64,000 nucleotides of DNA from Hallerella sp963660435 (lineage in GTDB: Bacteria; Fibrobacterota; Fibrobacteria; Fibrobacterales; Fibrobacteraceae). Under the pieces are notes generated by a model. The model saw nothing but the letters and a program-made list of their open reading frames with translations, was not told where the DNA came from and did not search any database. Positions 26,774 through 35,064 of the stretch are shown piece after piece. Location of the stretch: NCBI GenBank assembly GCA_963660435.1, contig CAVKYI010000003.1, positions 62,001 through 126,000 on the forward strand, written 5' to 3'. The stretch's first letter is position 1. Each line of letters begins with the position of its first letter. The translations under genes were made by a program, and so were the position numbers.

Positions 26774-27680
26774 CCCATCTTGTTCGGGATTGATTTTGCT
26801 CGACAAGCCTTTTGGCGTTACCTCGTGCAATGTCCTTTTCCCGTTGCGGAAAATTTTCAAGACGCGTCGGGTCGGCCATGCCGGTTCGCTGGACATGCGG
26901 GCTTCGGGGCTAATTGTCGCGGCCGTCGGCAGGGCGACAAGACTCTTGCCCTTTGTGGAAGCTGCCGAAAAATCCTACACCTTTTCCGCCCATTTTGGCT
27001 ATTCGACGGATACGGACGAATGGGACGGCGATCTTCTTCGGCAGGATGATCGTACCGACACGATTTCCGAAGATGACATTCTCGGAATCTTGCCGAAATT
27101 TATCGGGGAAATCGAGCAGGTCCCTCCGGGATTTAGCGCGGTCAAGCTCAACGGGCGAAGAGCTTCGGATCTGGTTCGCAAGGGTCATTCCGTCGATCTG
27201 AAGGCGCGAAAGATTTTTATTCGGAACTTGCGCCTGGAGGGAATTTCCGCTCCGCCGCAAGATGCGACAGGAAAGATCAGAGCCTCGTATCGGTTTTCTT
27301 GCGACTGCTCCAAGGGAACCTATATCCGTTCGCTTGTGCGTGACATGGCTCTTGCGCTTGGGACTTTTGGATCGGTTTCCGAAATTCGCCGTACGCGAAT
27401 CGGGCGCTTGATGCTCGAAGATGCCGTGAAACCGGACACGTTGTGCGAAAGTTCCCTCTTGAAGCCCCAGGACTGCATGGACTTTCCGGTGGTCGAGCTG
27501 ACGGACAGGCAGGTTCGGGCGTTTCGGGACGGACGAGCGATCACGTGGAATTCCCAGGAGCCATCGCGCGATTCGGACTTGATCTTCGCTGTCGATAAGT
27601 CCGGGGACCTCAAGGCCGCCTGTGTCATCTCCGAAGGAATGCTCGCTCCGAAATTCTACCTGGGAATGGAAAATGCCTGA
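26763..27680 (+). CDS. truB: tRNA pseudouridine(55) synthase TruB
   Basis: A 305-residue enzyme making pseudouridine 55 in the T-loop of tRNAs. GTG start overlapping rbfA by 11 bases. Catalytic Asp44 lies in GSLDMRASGLIV, where most TruB proteins read GTLDPxATGLL. KLNGRRASDLVRKG, YIRSLVRDMALALGTFGSVSEIRRTRIG and a C-terminal PUA-like part complete the pattern. The catalytic Asp and Tyr surroundings are kept, so activity is expected. Confidence 0.93.
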   Translation: MNSSPSCSGLILLDKPFGVTSCNVLFPLRKIFKTRRVGHAGSLDMRASGLIVAAVGRATRLLPFVEAAEKSYTFSAHFGYSTDTDEWDGDLLRQDDRTDTISEDDILGILPKFIGEIEQVPPGFSAVKLNGRRASDLVRKGHSVDLKARKIFIRNLRLEGISAPPQDATGKIRASYRFSCDCSKGTYIRSLVRDMALALGTFGSVSEIRRTRIGRLMLEDAVKPDTLCESSLLKPQDCMDFPVVELTDRQVRAFRDGRAITWNSQEPSRDSDLIFAVDKSGDLKAACVISEGMLAPKFYLGMENA

Positions 27681-28548
27681 AAAACGTGCGGTTACGGTGG
27701 GAAATTTTGACGGCTGTCATCTGGGCCATCAGGAAATATTCCAGATTCTTCGGACAGAAGCCAATGCGAAAGGGCTTTGCCCGACCGTCGTTTCCTTTGA
27801 ACCGCATACGCGCCATGTTCTAGGCGTTCCGGGGCATCCGGCACTCTTGACGACAACTGCGGAAAAGGAACTTTTTGTCCGTTCCCTAGGACTCGATTTC
27901 GTCGTGTTGCCTTTTTCCCGAGAAGTCGCCGAAGAGCCGTTTCAGCGATTCGTCCAGAACGAAATTCTGGACAAGCTGAACGCGAAACTTCTTGTCCTTG
28001 GACACGATCATCGTTTTGGAGCCGCCGGCAAGGGAAGTTTCCATGCGATTCTCTCCGCGTTTCCGGAACTTTCCGCCATCCAGGCTTCCGCCAAGTACAA
28101 GGATGGGGAAATCCTGAGTTCGTCGAGAATTAGGAATGCCTTGGAAAATGGGGCCGTGGAACGTGCGAACACCTTTCTAGGAAGGCCCTACCGAATTTGT
28201 GGAAAGGTCGTCGTGGGGAAGCGGCTGGGCAGGACGATTGGATTCCCGACCGCAAATCTCCAGACCGGTCCATACAAGTTAATTCCCAAATACGGTTCTT
28301 ACGCGGCGATCGTTCGATTGGAAAATGGCGAAGCCTACAAAGCCGTCGTGGGCATTGGACTCCAGCCGTCGATCGGAAACTTGCCGCTCGCTGTCGAAGC
28401 GCATCTTCTCGATTTTTCGGGAGATCTCTACGGGCAGTCGATCAGCGTGGACTTGCTCACGTTCATCCGTCCGGAACAGAAGTTCGCGTCGATTGAAGAC
28501 CTGAAGCGTCAGATTGGAATGGATGCGGACTTCGCGCGGAACTATTGA
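27673..28548 (+). CDS. ribF: Bifunctional riboflavin kinase / FAD synthetase
   Basis: A 291-residue enzyme turning riboflavin into FMN and FAD. ATG 27673 overlaps truB by eight bases. The N-terminal nucleotidyltransferase has GNFDGCHLGHQ (residues 10-20) and LVLGHDHRFGAAGKGSF; the middle has SSSRIRNALENGAVERANTFLGRPY. The C-terminal kinase shows GRTIGFPTANLQ and the end VDLLTFIRPEQKFASIEDLKRQI. It ends the translation operon and converges on the metal ATPase gene with a seven-base overlap. Confidence 0.96.
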   Translation: MPEKRAVTVGNFDGCHLGHQEIFQILRTEANAKGLCPTVVSFEPHTRHVLGVPGHPALLTTTAEKELFVRSLGLDFVVLPFSREVAEEPFQRFVQNEILDKLNAKLLVLGHDHRFGAAGKGSFHAILSAFPELSAIQASAKYKDGEILSSSRIRNALENGAVERANTFLGRPYRICGKVVVGKRLGRTIGFPTANLQTGPYKLIPKYGSYAAIVRLENGEAYKAVVGIGLQPSIGNLPLAVEAHLLDFSGDLYGQSISVDLLTFIRPEQKFASIEDLKRQIGMDADFARNY

Positions 28549-30425
28549 GGCACCTTTAGACAGCGAATCGCGTTGAGAACGGCAAGAATCATCACGCCGA
28601 CATCTGCGAAAATCGCCATCCACATGTTGGCAAGGCCGACCGCTCCGAGGAAGAGACATATCGCCTTGACCGCGATGCAGAACGTGATATTCTCCTTGAC
28701 GATTCCCATGCATTTCCTGGAAATTTTGATCGCTGTCGAAATTTTTAACGGATCGTCGTCCATCAGGACAATGTCCGCGGCTTCGATGGCGGCATCGGAA
28801 CCTAGGGCTCCCATGGCGATTCCCAGATCCACACGGGAAAGTACGGGCGCATCGTTGATTCCGTCTCCGACGAAAGCGGTTGTCTCGTTTTTCGATTTTT
28901 TGCGTTGCAGAAATGATTCGACTTTCTTGACCTTGTCGGCGGGAAGCAGTCCGGCAAAGAAACGGTCGATGTTTAACTTGTTTGCAATATCCTCGGCGAC
29001 TCTTGGAGAATCTCCGGTAAGCATCACCGTTTCCCGGATTCCGCACTTTTTGATTTCTTCGATCGCTTGCGCGGCATGTGGCTTGAGCGTGTCGGAAATG
29101 ACGATATGACCGGCGTATGTCCCGTCGATTGAAACGTGGATGACCGTTCCGACGTGGTGACATCCATGCCATTTGACGCCAAGATCGTCCATCAAATCGC
29201 TGTTGCCGGCAAAGACCTTTTTTCCGTTGACTTTCGCGGAGATGCCGCGTCCCGGGATTTCGGAAACGTCTTCGACCGTGCATTGGTCGTTTTCCTTGCC
29301 GTAGGCCTGTTTGAGCGAAGAGGCGATTGGATGCCTGGAAAAGCGTTCGACGTGGGCCGCGATGTGCAGGAGTTCTTCGCGGGAAAGAATTTCCGGATGG
29401 ATGGTCGAAACTTCGAAAGTTCCACGGGTCAGGGTCCCTGTCTTGTCAAAAAAAATCGTTTTCGTATAGGAAAGGCTTTCCAGAAAATTGGAGCCCTTGA
29501 CGAGAATTCCCGAGCGGGATGCGCCGCCGATGCCGGCAAAAAACGAAAGCGGAATGCTGACGACAAGCGCACAGGGGCAGCTGATGACTAGAAAAGTCAA
29601 GGCTCGATAGATCCAGACGCTCCATTCGGGAGAATTTCCGAGTACAATCGAAATGATTGGCGGTAAAATGGCGAGGGCGATTGCGGAAAGCGTGACGATT
29701 GGCGTGTAAACCCGGGCAAATCTTGTGATGAAATTTTCCGACTTCGATTTCTGCGAACTGGCGTCTTCGATAAGCTCCAGGATTTTCGAAGCGGTCGATT
29801 CGCCGAATTCCCTTGTCGTGCGAACCTTGAGAAGTCCCGACAGGTTGATGCTTCCCGAAAGAACTTCGTCCGATACCGAGACATCGCGGGGAAGCGATTC
29901 GCCGGTGAGAGCGACCGTGTTGATTGCCGAAAAACCTTCCACGACAAGACCGTCAATGGGAATCTTTTCTCCGGGCTTGACGACAATGACGGTTCCGACC
30001 AAGACATCGTCCGGAGAAACCGTTTCGAGCGAACCGTCTTCCTTTTCGATATTGGCGTAGTCCGGTCGAATGTCCATCAGCTGCGAAATGTTCTTGCGGC
30101 TCTTGCCTACCGCATAGCCTTGAAACCATTCGCCGATTTGGTAGAAGAGCATCACGGCGACCGCTTCGGCGTAATCTCCGGTCTTGAAAAGTCCCAGCAG
30201 AATGGCACCGACTGTTGCGATGGACATCAGCAGGTATTCGTCGAAAGGCTGCCTGTGCAAAATGCCCGCGAACGCCTTTTCGAGCACATCGTAGCCGACA
30301 ATCAGGTAAGGAATCGCATAGAACAGAAAGCGGATGCCGCCATCGACAGGGATAAAGTGCAGAACGACAAGCAAGAACGCCGCGACGATTATCCGGCAGA
30401 GATTTTTCTTTTGCTTCTTGTCCAT
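28542..30425 (-). CDS. Zn2+/Cd2+/Pb2+-type P1B ATPase without N-terminal HMA domain
   Basis: A 627-residue inner-membrane pump of the ZntA/CadA group. It has two N-terminal helices, then the usual six, with CPC in VISCPCALVVS, the TGES actuator loop, DKTGTLT phosphorylation site, SRHPIASS (HP motif) and GDGINDAPVL. The last helices carry FADVGVMILAVLNAIRCL, close to the Zn/Cd signature. The usual N-terminal metal-binding HMA domain is missing and is instead encoded by the next gene upstream, 29 bp away. AAGGAG precedes the ATG. It should be co-transcribed with that gene and controlled by the divergent ArsR-type repressor. Confidence 0.92.
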   Translation of the reverse strand: MDKKQKKNLCRIIVAAFLLVVLHFIPVDGGIRFLFYAIPYLIVGYDVLEKAFAGILHRQPFDEYLLMSIATVGAILLGLFKTGDYAEAVAVMLFYQIGEWFQGYAVGKSRKNISQLMDIRPDYANIEKEDGSLETVSPDDVLVGTVIVVKPGEKIPIDGLVVEGFSAINTVALTGESLPRDVSVSDEVLSGSINLSGLLKVRTTREFGESTASKILELIEDASSQKSKSENFITRFARVYTPIVTLSAIALAILPPIISIVLGNSPEWSVWIYRALTFLVISCPCALVVSIPLSFFAGIGGASRSGILVKGSNFLESLSYTKTIFFDKTGTLTRGTFEVSTIHPEILSREELLHIAAHVERFSRHPIASSLKQAYGKENDQCTVEDVSEIPGRGISAKVNGKKVFAGNSDLMDDLGVKWHGCHHVGTVIHVSIDGTYAGHIVISDTLKPHAAQAIEEIKKCGIRETVMLTGDSPRVAEDIANKLNIDRFFAGLLPADKVKKVESFLQRKKSKNETTAFVGDGINDAPVLSRVDLGIAMGALGSDAAIEAADIVLMDDDPLKISTAIKISRKCMGIVKENITFCIAVKAICLFLGAVGLANMWMAIFADVGVMILAVLNAIRCLKVPQ

Positions 30426-30454
30426 GGGAGACTCCTTCTCGCGCTTCGAAAGTC

Positions 30455-30673
30455 CTAGAAGAATACTTCGCAGTCGGATTCGACTTTCTTGCAGCTTTCG
30501 CGTACGGCGTTCATTACGGACTTTTCATCTGCGTTATCGTCGAATTCCACTTTCATCTTGAGCAGCATGAAATTGACGGTCGCCTCCTTCACGCCTGCGG
30601 TCTTCCTTGCGGCATCTTCCATCTTTTGGGCGCAAACCGGGCAATCGACGGAAATCTTGTAACTCTTCTTCAT
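30455..30673 (-). CDS. Small heavy-metal-associated (HMA) domain protein
   Basis: A 72-residue HMA-fold protein. The metal-binding loop is DCPVCAQKMEDA (CxxC), followed by VKEATVNFMLLKMKVEF and a helical end. It ends with CKKVESDCEVFF, which adds a further Cys pair. This is the domain that the adjacent ATPase lacks, so it likely works as its metal chaperone or regulatory domain in trans. GAGG sits five bases before the ATG. It is the first gene after the palindromic operator. Confidence 0.88.
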   Translation of the reverse strand: MKKSYKISVDCPVCAQKMEDAARKTAGVKEATVNFMLLKMKVEFDDNADEKSVMNAVRESCKKVESDCEVFF

Positions 30674-30697
30674 CAGGACCTCGTTGGTTGAATTTTG

Positions 30698-30721
30698 TTA
30701 AACAATTAAGTAATTGTTTAA
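30698..30721. promoter_or_regulatory. Perfect palindromic operator between metal efflux and arsR genes
   Basis: TTAAACAATT and AATTGTTTAA flank a four-base spacer AAGT, a perfect 10-4-10 inverted repeat. It lies between the divergent HMA/ATPase pair and the ArsR-family gene, where an SmtB/CadC-type repressor would bind. Binding by this repressor is inferred from position and symmetry. Confidence 0.75.
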
Positions 30722-30819
30722 TCGTTTGACGCAAATATAGAACGGATCTTGACGGGTGGCAAGATGATGGTTCGCGAATTTTCTATTTTGCAAGGAAATT
30801 TTCCACAGGAAGTCCGGAT

Positions 30820-31179
30820 TTGCCACACAACCATCCCGTCACCGAAAAGGAACTGATTCTTGCGAAACGCATGCCGACGGAACGCGCGGCGATGCAGGTT
30901 GCCAGTGCGATGAAGCAGCTTGGCGACGTTTCCCGCCTGCGAATTTTCTGGCTGCTCTGCCATGCGGAAGAATGCGTGACGAATATCGCCGAACTCGTGG
31001 GTATGTCTAGCCCTGCGGTGTCTCACCATTTGCGGCTCCTGAAAGCGGCGGGCCTGATCGAATCGAATCGGCTCGGAAAGGAAATGTTTTACCGCGCGGC
31101 GTCAACCCCGCTTGTCCGTCAGCTTCACGTCACCATCGAATCGGTTGCGGAAATCACGTGCCCGGAAGGGGAGCGCTAA
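30820..31179 (+). CDS. ArsR/SmtB-family metal-responsive repressor
   Basis: A 119-residue winged-helix protein. It starts at TTG 30820, nine bases after AGGA; the next ATG (30870) would cut into helix 1. MKQLGDVSRLRIFWLLCHAEECVTNIAELVGMSS contains the ECV segment typical of metal sensors, and SSPAVSHHLRLLKAAGLIESNRLGKEMFYRA is the DNA-reading helix and wing. It is divergent from a zinc/cadmium pump, so it should release DNA when metal rises. The stop overlaps the next gene as TAATG, coupling it to the YgiQ-like gene. Confidence 0.88.
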   Translation: MPHNHPVTEKELILAKRMPTERAAMQVASAMKQLGDVSRLRIFWLLCHAEECVTNIAELVGMSSPAVSHHLRLLKAAGLIESNRLGKEMFYRAASTPLVRQLHVTIESVAEITCPEGER

Positions 31180-33098
31180 TGGAACCGTCTAGCGGCTTCT
31201 TGCCGATTTCCAAGGAAGACCTGGAGGTTCGCGGCTGGGATTTTGTCGATGTCGTCGTCGTTTCCGCGGACGCCTATGTCGATCATCCTTCGTTTGGCCA
31301 TGCGGTCATGTCTCGCCTTATCGAACACGAAGGCTATCGCGTCGCCGTCCTTCCCCAGCCTAACTGGCGCGATGACTTGCGGGATTTCAGGAAGCTTGGA
31401 AAACCGCGACTGTTCTTCGCTATTTCGAGCGGCATGGACAGCATGGTGAACCATTACACGGCAGGGAAGAGACTTCGAAGCGACGACGCGTTTACGCCGG
31501 GAGGCAGGGCTGGATTTCGACCGGACCGCGCAACGAGCGTCTATGCGAAAATTCTGAAGCAACTTTATCCGGACGTTCCGATTGTCATTGGCGGTCTCGA
31601 ATCGAGCTTGCGGCGCATCAGTCATTACGATTACTGGGATGACAGGATCTTTCCGCCGATCCTCTCGACGACAGGCGCGGACCTTCTCATCTACGGGATG
31701 GGCGAGAAGCCGATGAAGGAACTTTTGCACCTGTTGAAAAAAGGCGTCCCGTTTTCGAACATGAACTCCATTCCGCAAACGGCCTTTCTCGTTCCCAAGG
31801 GCCGCGTTCCCAAGAATCGGGAATTCGAAGACTTGGTTTTGCCGAGCTACGAGGAATGCACGCAGAGCAAGCGGAAACAGTTCGAAGCCTTTCGAAAGAC
31901 GGAAGTGGAATCCAACCGGATTCACGCGCGGAGAATCTTGCAGGACGTGGACGAGGTGACCGTCGTCATCAATCCGCCGTTCCCGCCGCTAAAAGAGGGC
32001 GAACTGGACGAAAGCTTCGAATATCCCTATATGCGCGCACCGCATCCGCGATACAGAAAGCGCGGTCCCGTCCCGGCGTTCGAAATGATCAAGTTTTCCA
32101 TCAACACGCATCGAGGCTGTTTTGGCGGTTGCAGCTTTTGCGCGATCAACGCGCACCAGGGAAAGTTCGTGGCGAGCCGCAGTCGGGAAAGCATTCTCCG
32201 TGAAGTGGAAATCGTGACGCAAATGCCCGGCTTTGCCGGGACGATTACGGATCTGGGTGGCCCTAGCGCGAACATGTACAAGATGCGGGGAAAGGATGTT
32301 TCCCGTTGCGAAAAGTGCGCACGACCGAGTTGCGTATTTCCGCGAATCTGCGACAACATGAATACGCGACATCACGAGCTGACGGAACTCTACCGCGAAG
32401 TTTCCAGGAATCCGAAGGTCAAGCATCTCTTTATCGGAAGCGGTGTCCGCTATGACTTGCTCTTGCAGGAAACGACGGACAAGTCTCTTCAGGAAGATCA
32501 CCGGGAATATACGCGCGAGCTTATCTGGCATCATGTAAGCGGTCGATTGAAAGTCGCTCCGGAACACACGTCCGACAGCGTGTTGAGCCTTATCCGAAAG
32601 CCGTCGTTTAGCCTGTTTTACAAGTTCAAGGAAATCTTTGACCGGGAAAGCGCGGCGGCGGGAAAGAACCAGCAGATAGTTCCTTACTTTATATCGAGCC
32701 ATCCGGGGTGCACCGAAAAGGACATGGCGGAACTTGCGCTCGAAACGAAACAGCTCGGGTTTCGATTGGAACAGGTCCAGGATTTTACGCCGACTCCGAT
32801 GACCGTCGCGACGGAAATGTACTATGCGGAAACGTATCCCGACGGGAAACCGCTCTACGTGGCAAAGACTCCGGCCCAGAAAAACAACCAGAAACGCTTC
32901 TTCTTCTGGTATATTCCCGAAAATCGCGTCTGGATCCAGCAGACTCTCGAACGCCTGAAGCTCGGAAAGATTTCAAGACTCCTGCTTTCCCGGACATCTT
33001 ACAGGGAAGGCCGCCTCTACGAACCTAGCAAGGAACGCGCCGAGGAGCGAATCCGCTTTCGGAAGGAACGAAACGAGCGTCGCCGCGGACGATCCTAG
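31179..33098 (+). CDS. YgiQ family radical SAM protein
   Basis: A 639-residue protein of the UPF0313/YgiQ family. ATG 31179 overlaps the arsR stop. The N-terminal part has SADAYVDHPSFGHAVMSRLIE and a SGMDSMVNHYTA segment. The radical SAM core carries Cys314, Cys318 and Cys321 in RGCFGGCSFC, with CARPSCVFPRICDNM adding another cysteine cluster. APEHTSDSVLSLIRKPS and QVQDFTPTPMTVATEMYY are family hallmarks. The reaction is unknown. Coupling to a metal-responsive repressor is likely accidental. Confidence 0.92.
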   Translation: MEPSSGFLPISKEDLEVRGWDFVDVVVVSADAYVDHPSFGHAVMSRLIEHEGYRVAVLPQPNWRDDLRDFRKLGKPRLFFAISSGMDSMVNHYTAGKRLRSDDAFTPGGRAGFRPDRATSVYAKILKQLYPDVPIVIGGLESSLRRISHYDYWDDRIFPPILSTTGADLLIYGMGEKPMKELLHLLKKGVPFSNMNSIPQTAFLVPKGRVPKNREFEDLVLPSYEECTQSKRKQFEAFRKTEVESNRIHARRILQDVDEVTVVINPPFPPLKEGELDESFEYPYMRAPHPRYRKRGPVPAFEMIKFSINTHRGCFGGCSFCAINAHQGKFVASRSRESILREVEIVTQMPGFAGTITDLGGPSANMYKMRGKDVSRCEKCARPSCVFPRICDNMNTRHHELTELYREVSRNPKVKHLFIGSGVRYDLLLQETTDKSLQEDHREYTRELIWHHVSGRLKVAPEHTSDSVLSLIRKPSFSLFYKFKEIFDRESAAAGKNQQIVPYFISSHPGCTEKDMAELALETKQLGFRLEQVQDFTPTPMTVATEMYYAETYPDGKPLYVAKTPAQKNNQKRFFFWYIPENRVWIQQTLERLKLGKISRLLLSRTSYREGRLYEPSKERAEERIRFRKERNERRRGRS

Positions 33099-33140
33099 TC
33101 GATGATCGAGCGTACTTTTCCCTCTGTCATCCTGGAGGGA

Positions 33141-33257
33141 GGTCAGAGCTTAGAGCTTAGGTGAGAGTGGAATGTGGAGTGTGAAGAATGGAGTTGAGAA
33201 AACAGATCGCTTCGCTTTTCTAAGCTCTAAGTTCTCTCGACTAGGCTCTGAACATCG
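33141..33257. repeat. Repeat B, copy 1 (AGAGCTTAG-rich block)
   Basis: It starts GGTCAGAGCTTAG and includes a core of GAGTTGAGAAAACAGATCGC and CTTCGCTTTTCTAAGCTC. The same order recurs at 33582-33685 with a few substitutions and a 14-base difference near the 5' end. Confidence 0.85.
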
Positions 33258-33306
33258 GGTTGGATTCTACCTGCCCGCAGCAGGCGGGTCGGCTCTTTCA
33301 GAACCT

Positions 33307-33403
33307 CCAGAATGACGCCGGGTGGTGAAGTTTCGTTGTGTTGAACGGCAGTCTCGTTACACCGTCATCCTGGAGCGTAGCAACGCGGAGCGATAGGATC
33401 CAT
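33307..33403. repeat. Repeat A, copy 1 (97 bp)
   Basis: From CCAGAATGACGCC to GATAGGATCCAT. It matches 33485-33581 over all 97 bases with one difference. Its right part recurs inverted at 41220-41256. Confidence 0.95.
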
Positions 33404-33484
33404 AACGCTCTGAATGGATTCTATCACTCCCTTCGGTCGTTCCAGAATGACATAGGACTGGGATTCTATCGAGGCTTCGCCTCT

Positions 33485-33581
33485 CCAGAATGACGCCGGG
33501 TGGTGAAGTTTCGTTGTGTTGAACGGCAGTCTCGTTACGCCGTCATCCTGGAGCGTAGCAACGCGGAGCGATAGGATCCAT
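33485..33581. repeat. Repeat A, copy 2 (97 bp)
   Basis: Direct copy of 33307-33403 with a single base change (GTTACGCC instead of GTTACACC), starting 178 bp downstream. Confidence 0.95.
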
Positions 33582-33685
33582 GGTCAGAGCTTAGATGAGT
33601 GTGAAGTGTGAAGAGTGGAGTTGAGAAAACAGATCGCTTCGCTTTTCTAAGCTCCAAGATCTCTCGACTAAGCTCCGAATGTCGT
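33582..33685. repeat. Repeat B, copy 2
   Basis: Degenerate copy of 33141-33257, directly following repeat A copy 2. The shared central ~50 bases are identical. Confidence 0.85.
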
Positions 33686-33784
33686 GTAGGCGAAAAAAGG
33701 GTATTTGGACGATAAATGAAACAGCTATTGACAAATTTGTGTTTTTTTTTACTTTTCTTTTGTACTTCAAGCATAAGGAGAACA

Positions 33785-34999
33785 ATGATGAAAAATTCCC
33801 TGAAAACTTACGGCCTCGGATGTGCTTTCGTTCTCGCCCTTTCCGCATGCGGTGACGACGTTACCAAGGTCACGAATGTAAACGAAGTTTCCGGCATGGA
33901 GGTCGCCGCTTCCGTCGAGGATTTCGCGAAGTGCGATTCTTCCGCTATCGGAAAGATGATGTTCGCTTCCGACGAAAACGCGGCCTACGTCTGCGCGGAT
34001 TCGGGCTGGCTGCCGCTTTCGAAAGATTCCGAAGGAAAGGAAGACGCGTCCTGCACGGCGAAAATGCTTTCCGACAGTTCGGGCTACAAAATCGTCTGTG
34101 GCGAAGACTCGGTCGGAGTCATCAGGAACGGTTCGGATGCGAAGGGCTGCTCGCTTTCGGACAATGGCGACGGAACGCTTGTGCAGGTTTGTGGCGACGA
34201 TTCGACGACCATCCACATCGCGCTCTGCGGAGACGTTCCCTACAAGACGGATTCCGAATTCTGCTACGAAAACGCGGTCTATGCCAAATGTGGCGACAAA
34301 ATCTATTCGGTTGGAAAGGACATTTGCCTGGACGAAGAGGTTTACAAAAACAAGGCCTCTGTCTGGAATCGCATGAATCCGGAGATTGAATTCGAAATCT
34401 TCACCGATGTCCGTGACAGCCAGGCGTATCGCACGGTGAAAATCGGCACGCAGACCTGGATGGCGGAAAACCTGAACTTCGACTATTCTGCGGGAAATGG
34501 CAGCTCTTGCTATGGAATGCTCGATGAGTATTGCGATCGGTTTGGACGTGCCTATGCATGGTCTTCGGCGATGGATTCTGTGGCAGTATATGGGGAATCC
34601 GGCATGGGTTGCGGTTACGAGGTAGAGTGCGAGGCTAGCGGCGTGGTCCGTGGCGTTTGCCCGGAAGGTTTCCATTTGCCGGATACGGCGGAATGGAAGC
34701 TTCTGTTGGAATTTGTCCGGGAAGAAACGCAAGATGAGGATGGTCTAAAAGTTCTCTCGGCGCTTACTTCGAGAGATTTTTCCGGTACGGATGACTATGG
34801 CTTTGGCGTTTTGGTGGCCGGGCTGAATGAGGAAGCGCCTCTTGTGGGTTATCAGTTAATTAGCGCTTTTTACACATCTACGCAATACAAGGATAATAAT
34901 GCTCGAAGCTTTGTTTCGATAATATATGCTGGAGAAGCCGTCATGTTTGATGACTCCAACAGTGGTACGCAGTACCCTGTCCGCTGCCTCAAGGATTGA
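33785..34999 (+). CDS. FISUMP-domain (Fibrobacter major paralogous domain) lipoprotein
   Basis: A 404-residue exported lipoprotein. AAGGAG precedes two adjacent ATGs; 33788 has the better spacing (seven bases) and 33785 is the alternative. Signal peptide ends in LSAC with Cys22. After an acidic segment rich in Cys (roughly 60-200) comes the C-terminal TIGR02145-type FISUMP domain: VKIGTQTWMAENLNF, GRAYAWSSAM, CPEGFHLPDTAEWKLLLEFV, and the final YPVRCLKD. The family is very large in Fibrobacter and thought to be surface exposed; its role is unknown. GC content falls in the last 150 bases compared with the first part. Confidence 0.93.
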   Translation: MMKNSLKTYGLGCAFVLALSACGDDVTKVTNVNEVSGMEVAASVEDFAKCDSSAIGKMMFASDENAAYVCADSGWLPLSKDSEGKEDASCTAKMLSDSSGYKIVCGEDSVGVIRNGSDAKGCSLSDNGDGTLVQVCGDDSTTIHIALCGDVPYKTDSEFCYENAVYAKCGDKIYSVGKDICLDEEVYKNKASVWNRMNPEIEFEIFTDVRDSQAYRTVKIGTQTWMAENLNFDYSAGNGSSCYGMLDEYCDRFGRAYAWSSAMDSVAVYGESGMGCGYEVECEASGVVRGVCPEGFHLPDTAEWKLLLEFVREETQDEDGLKVLSALTSRDFSGTDDYGFGVLVAGLNEEAPLVGYQLISAFYTSTQYKDNNARSFVSIIYAGEAVMFDDSNSGTQYPVRCLKD

Positions 35000-35020
35000 T
35001 AAAAACTATCAAGGCAAGAA

Positions 35021-35052
35021 CGAACGCACGACCGTGCGTTCGCTTACGTTTT
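35021..35052. terminator. Hairpin terminator between convergent genes
   Basis: CGAACGCAC and GTGCGTTCG form nine perfect pairs around GACC, and a TTTTT run follows six bases later on the plus strand. It likely stops the lipoprotein transcript and may also serve metY from the other side. Confidence 0.7.
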
Positions 35053-35064
35053 TAAAGGCTCCGG

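Larger units (their letters stand above)
33099..33784. other. 686-bp intergenic region filled with dispersed repeats
   Basis: No credible ORF. The stretch is a mosaic of two kinds of repeats: GTCATCCTGGAGCG/CCAGAATGAC units, often with palindromic GAGGCTTCGCCTC, and AGAGCTTAG/TAAGCTCTAAG-rich units. Two large blocks occur in duplicate (listed separately). A TTGACA at 33728-33733 near the end may belong to the promoter of the lipoprotein gene. Confidence 0.8.

Noticed and set aside
33307..33581. CRISPR-like direct repeats
   Set aside because: Two 97-bp copies only, with no regular spacers and no cas genes nearby.
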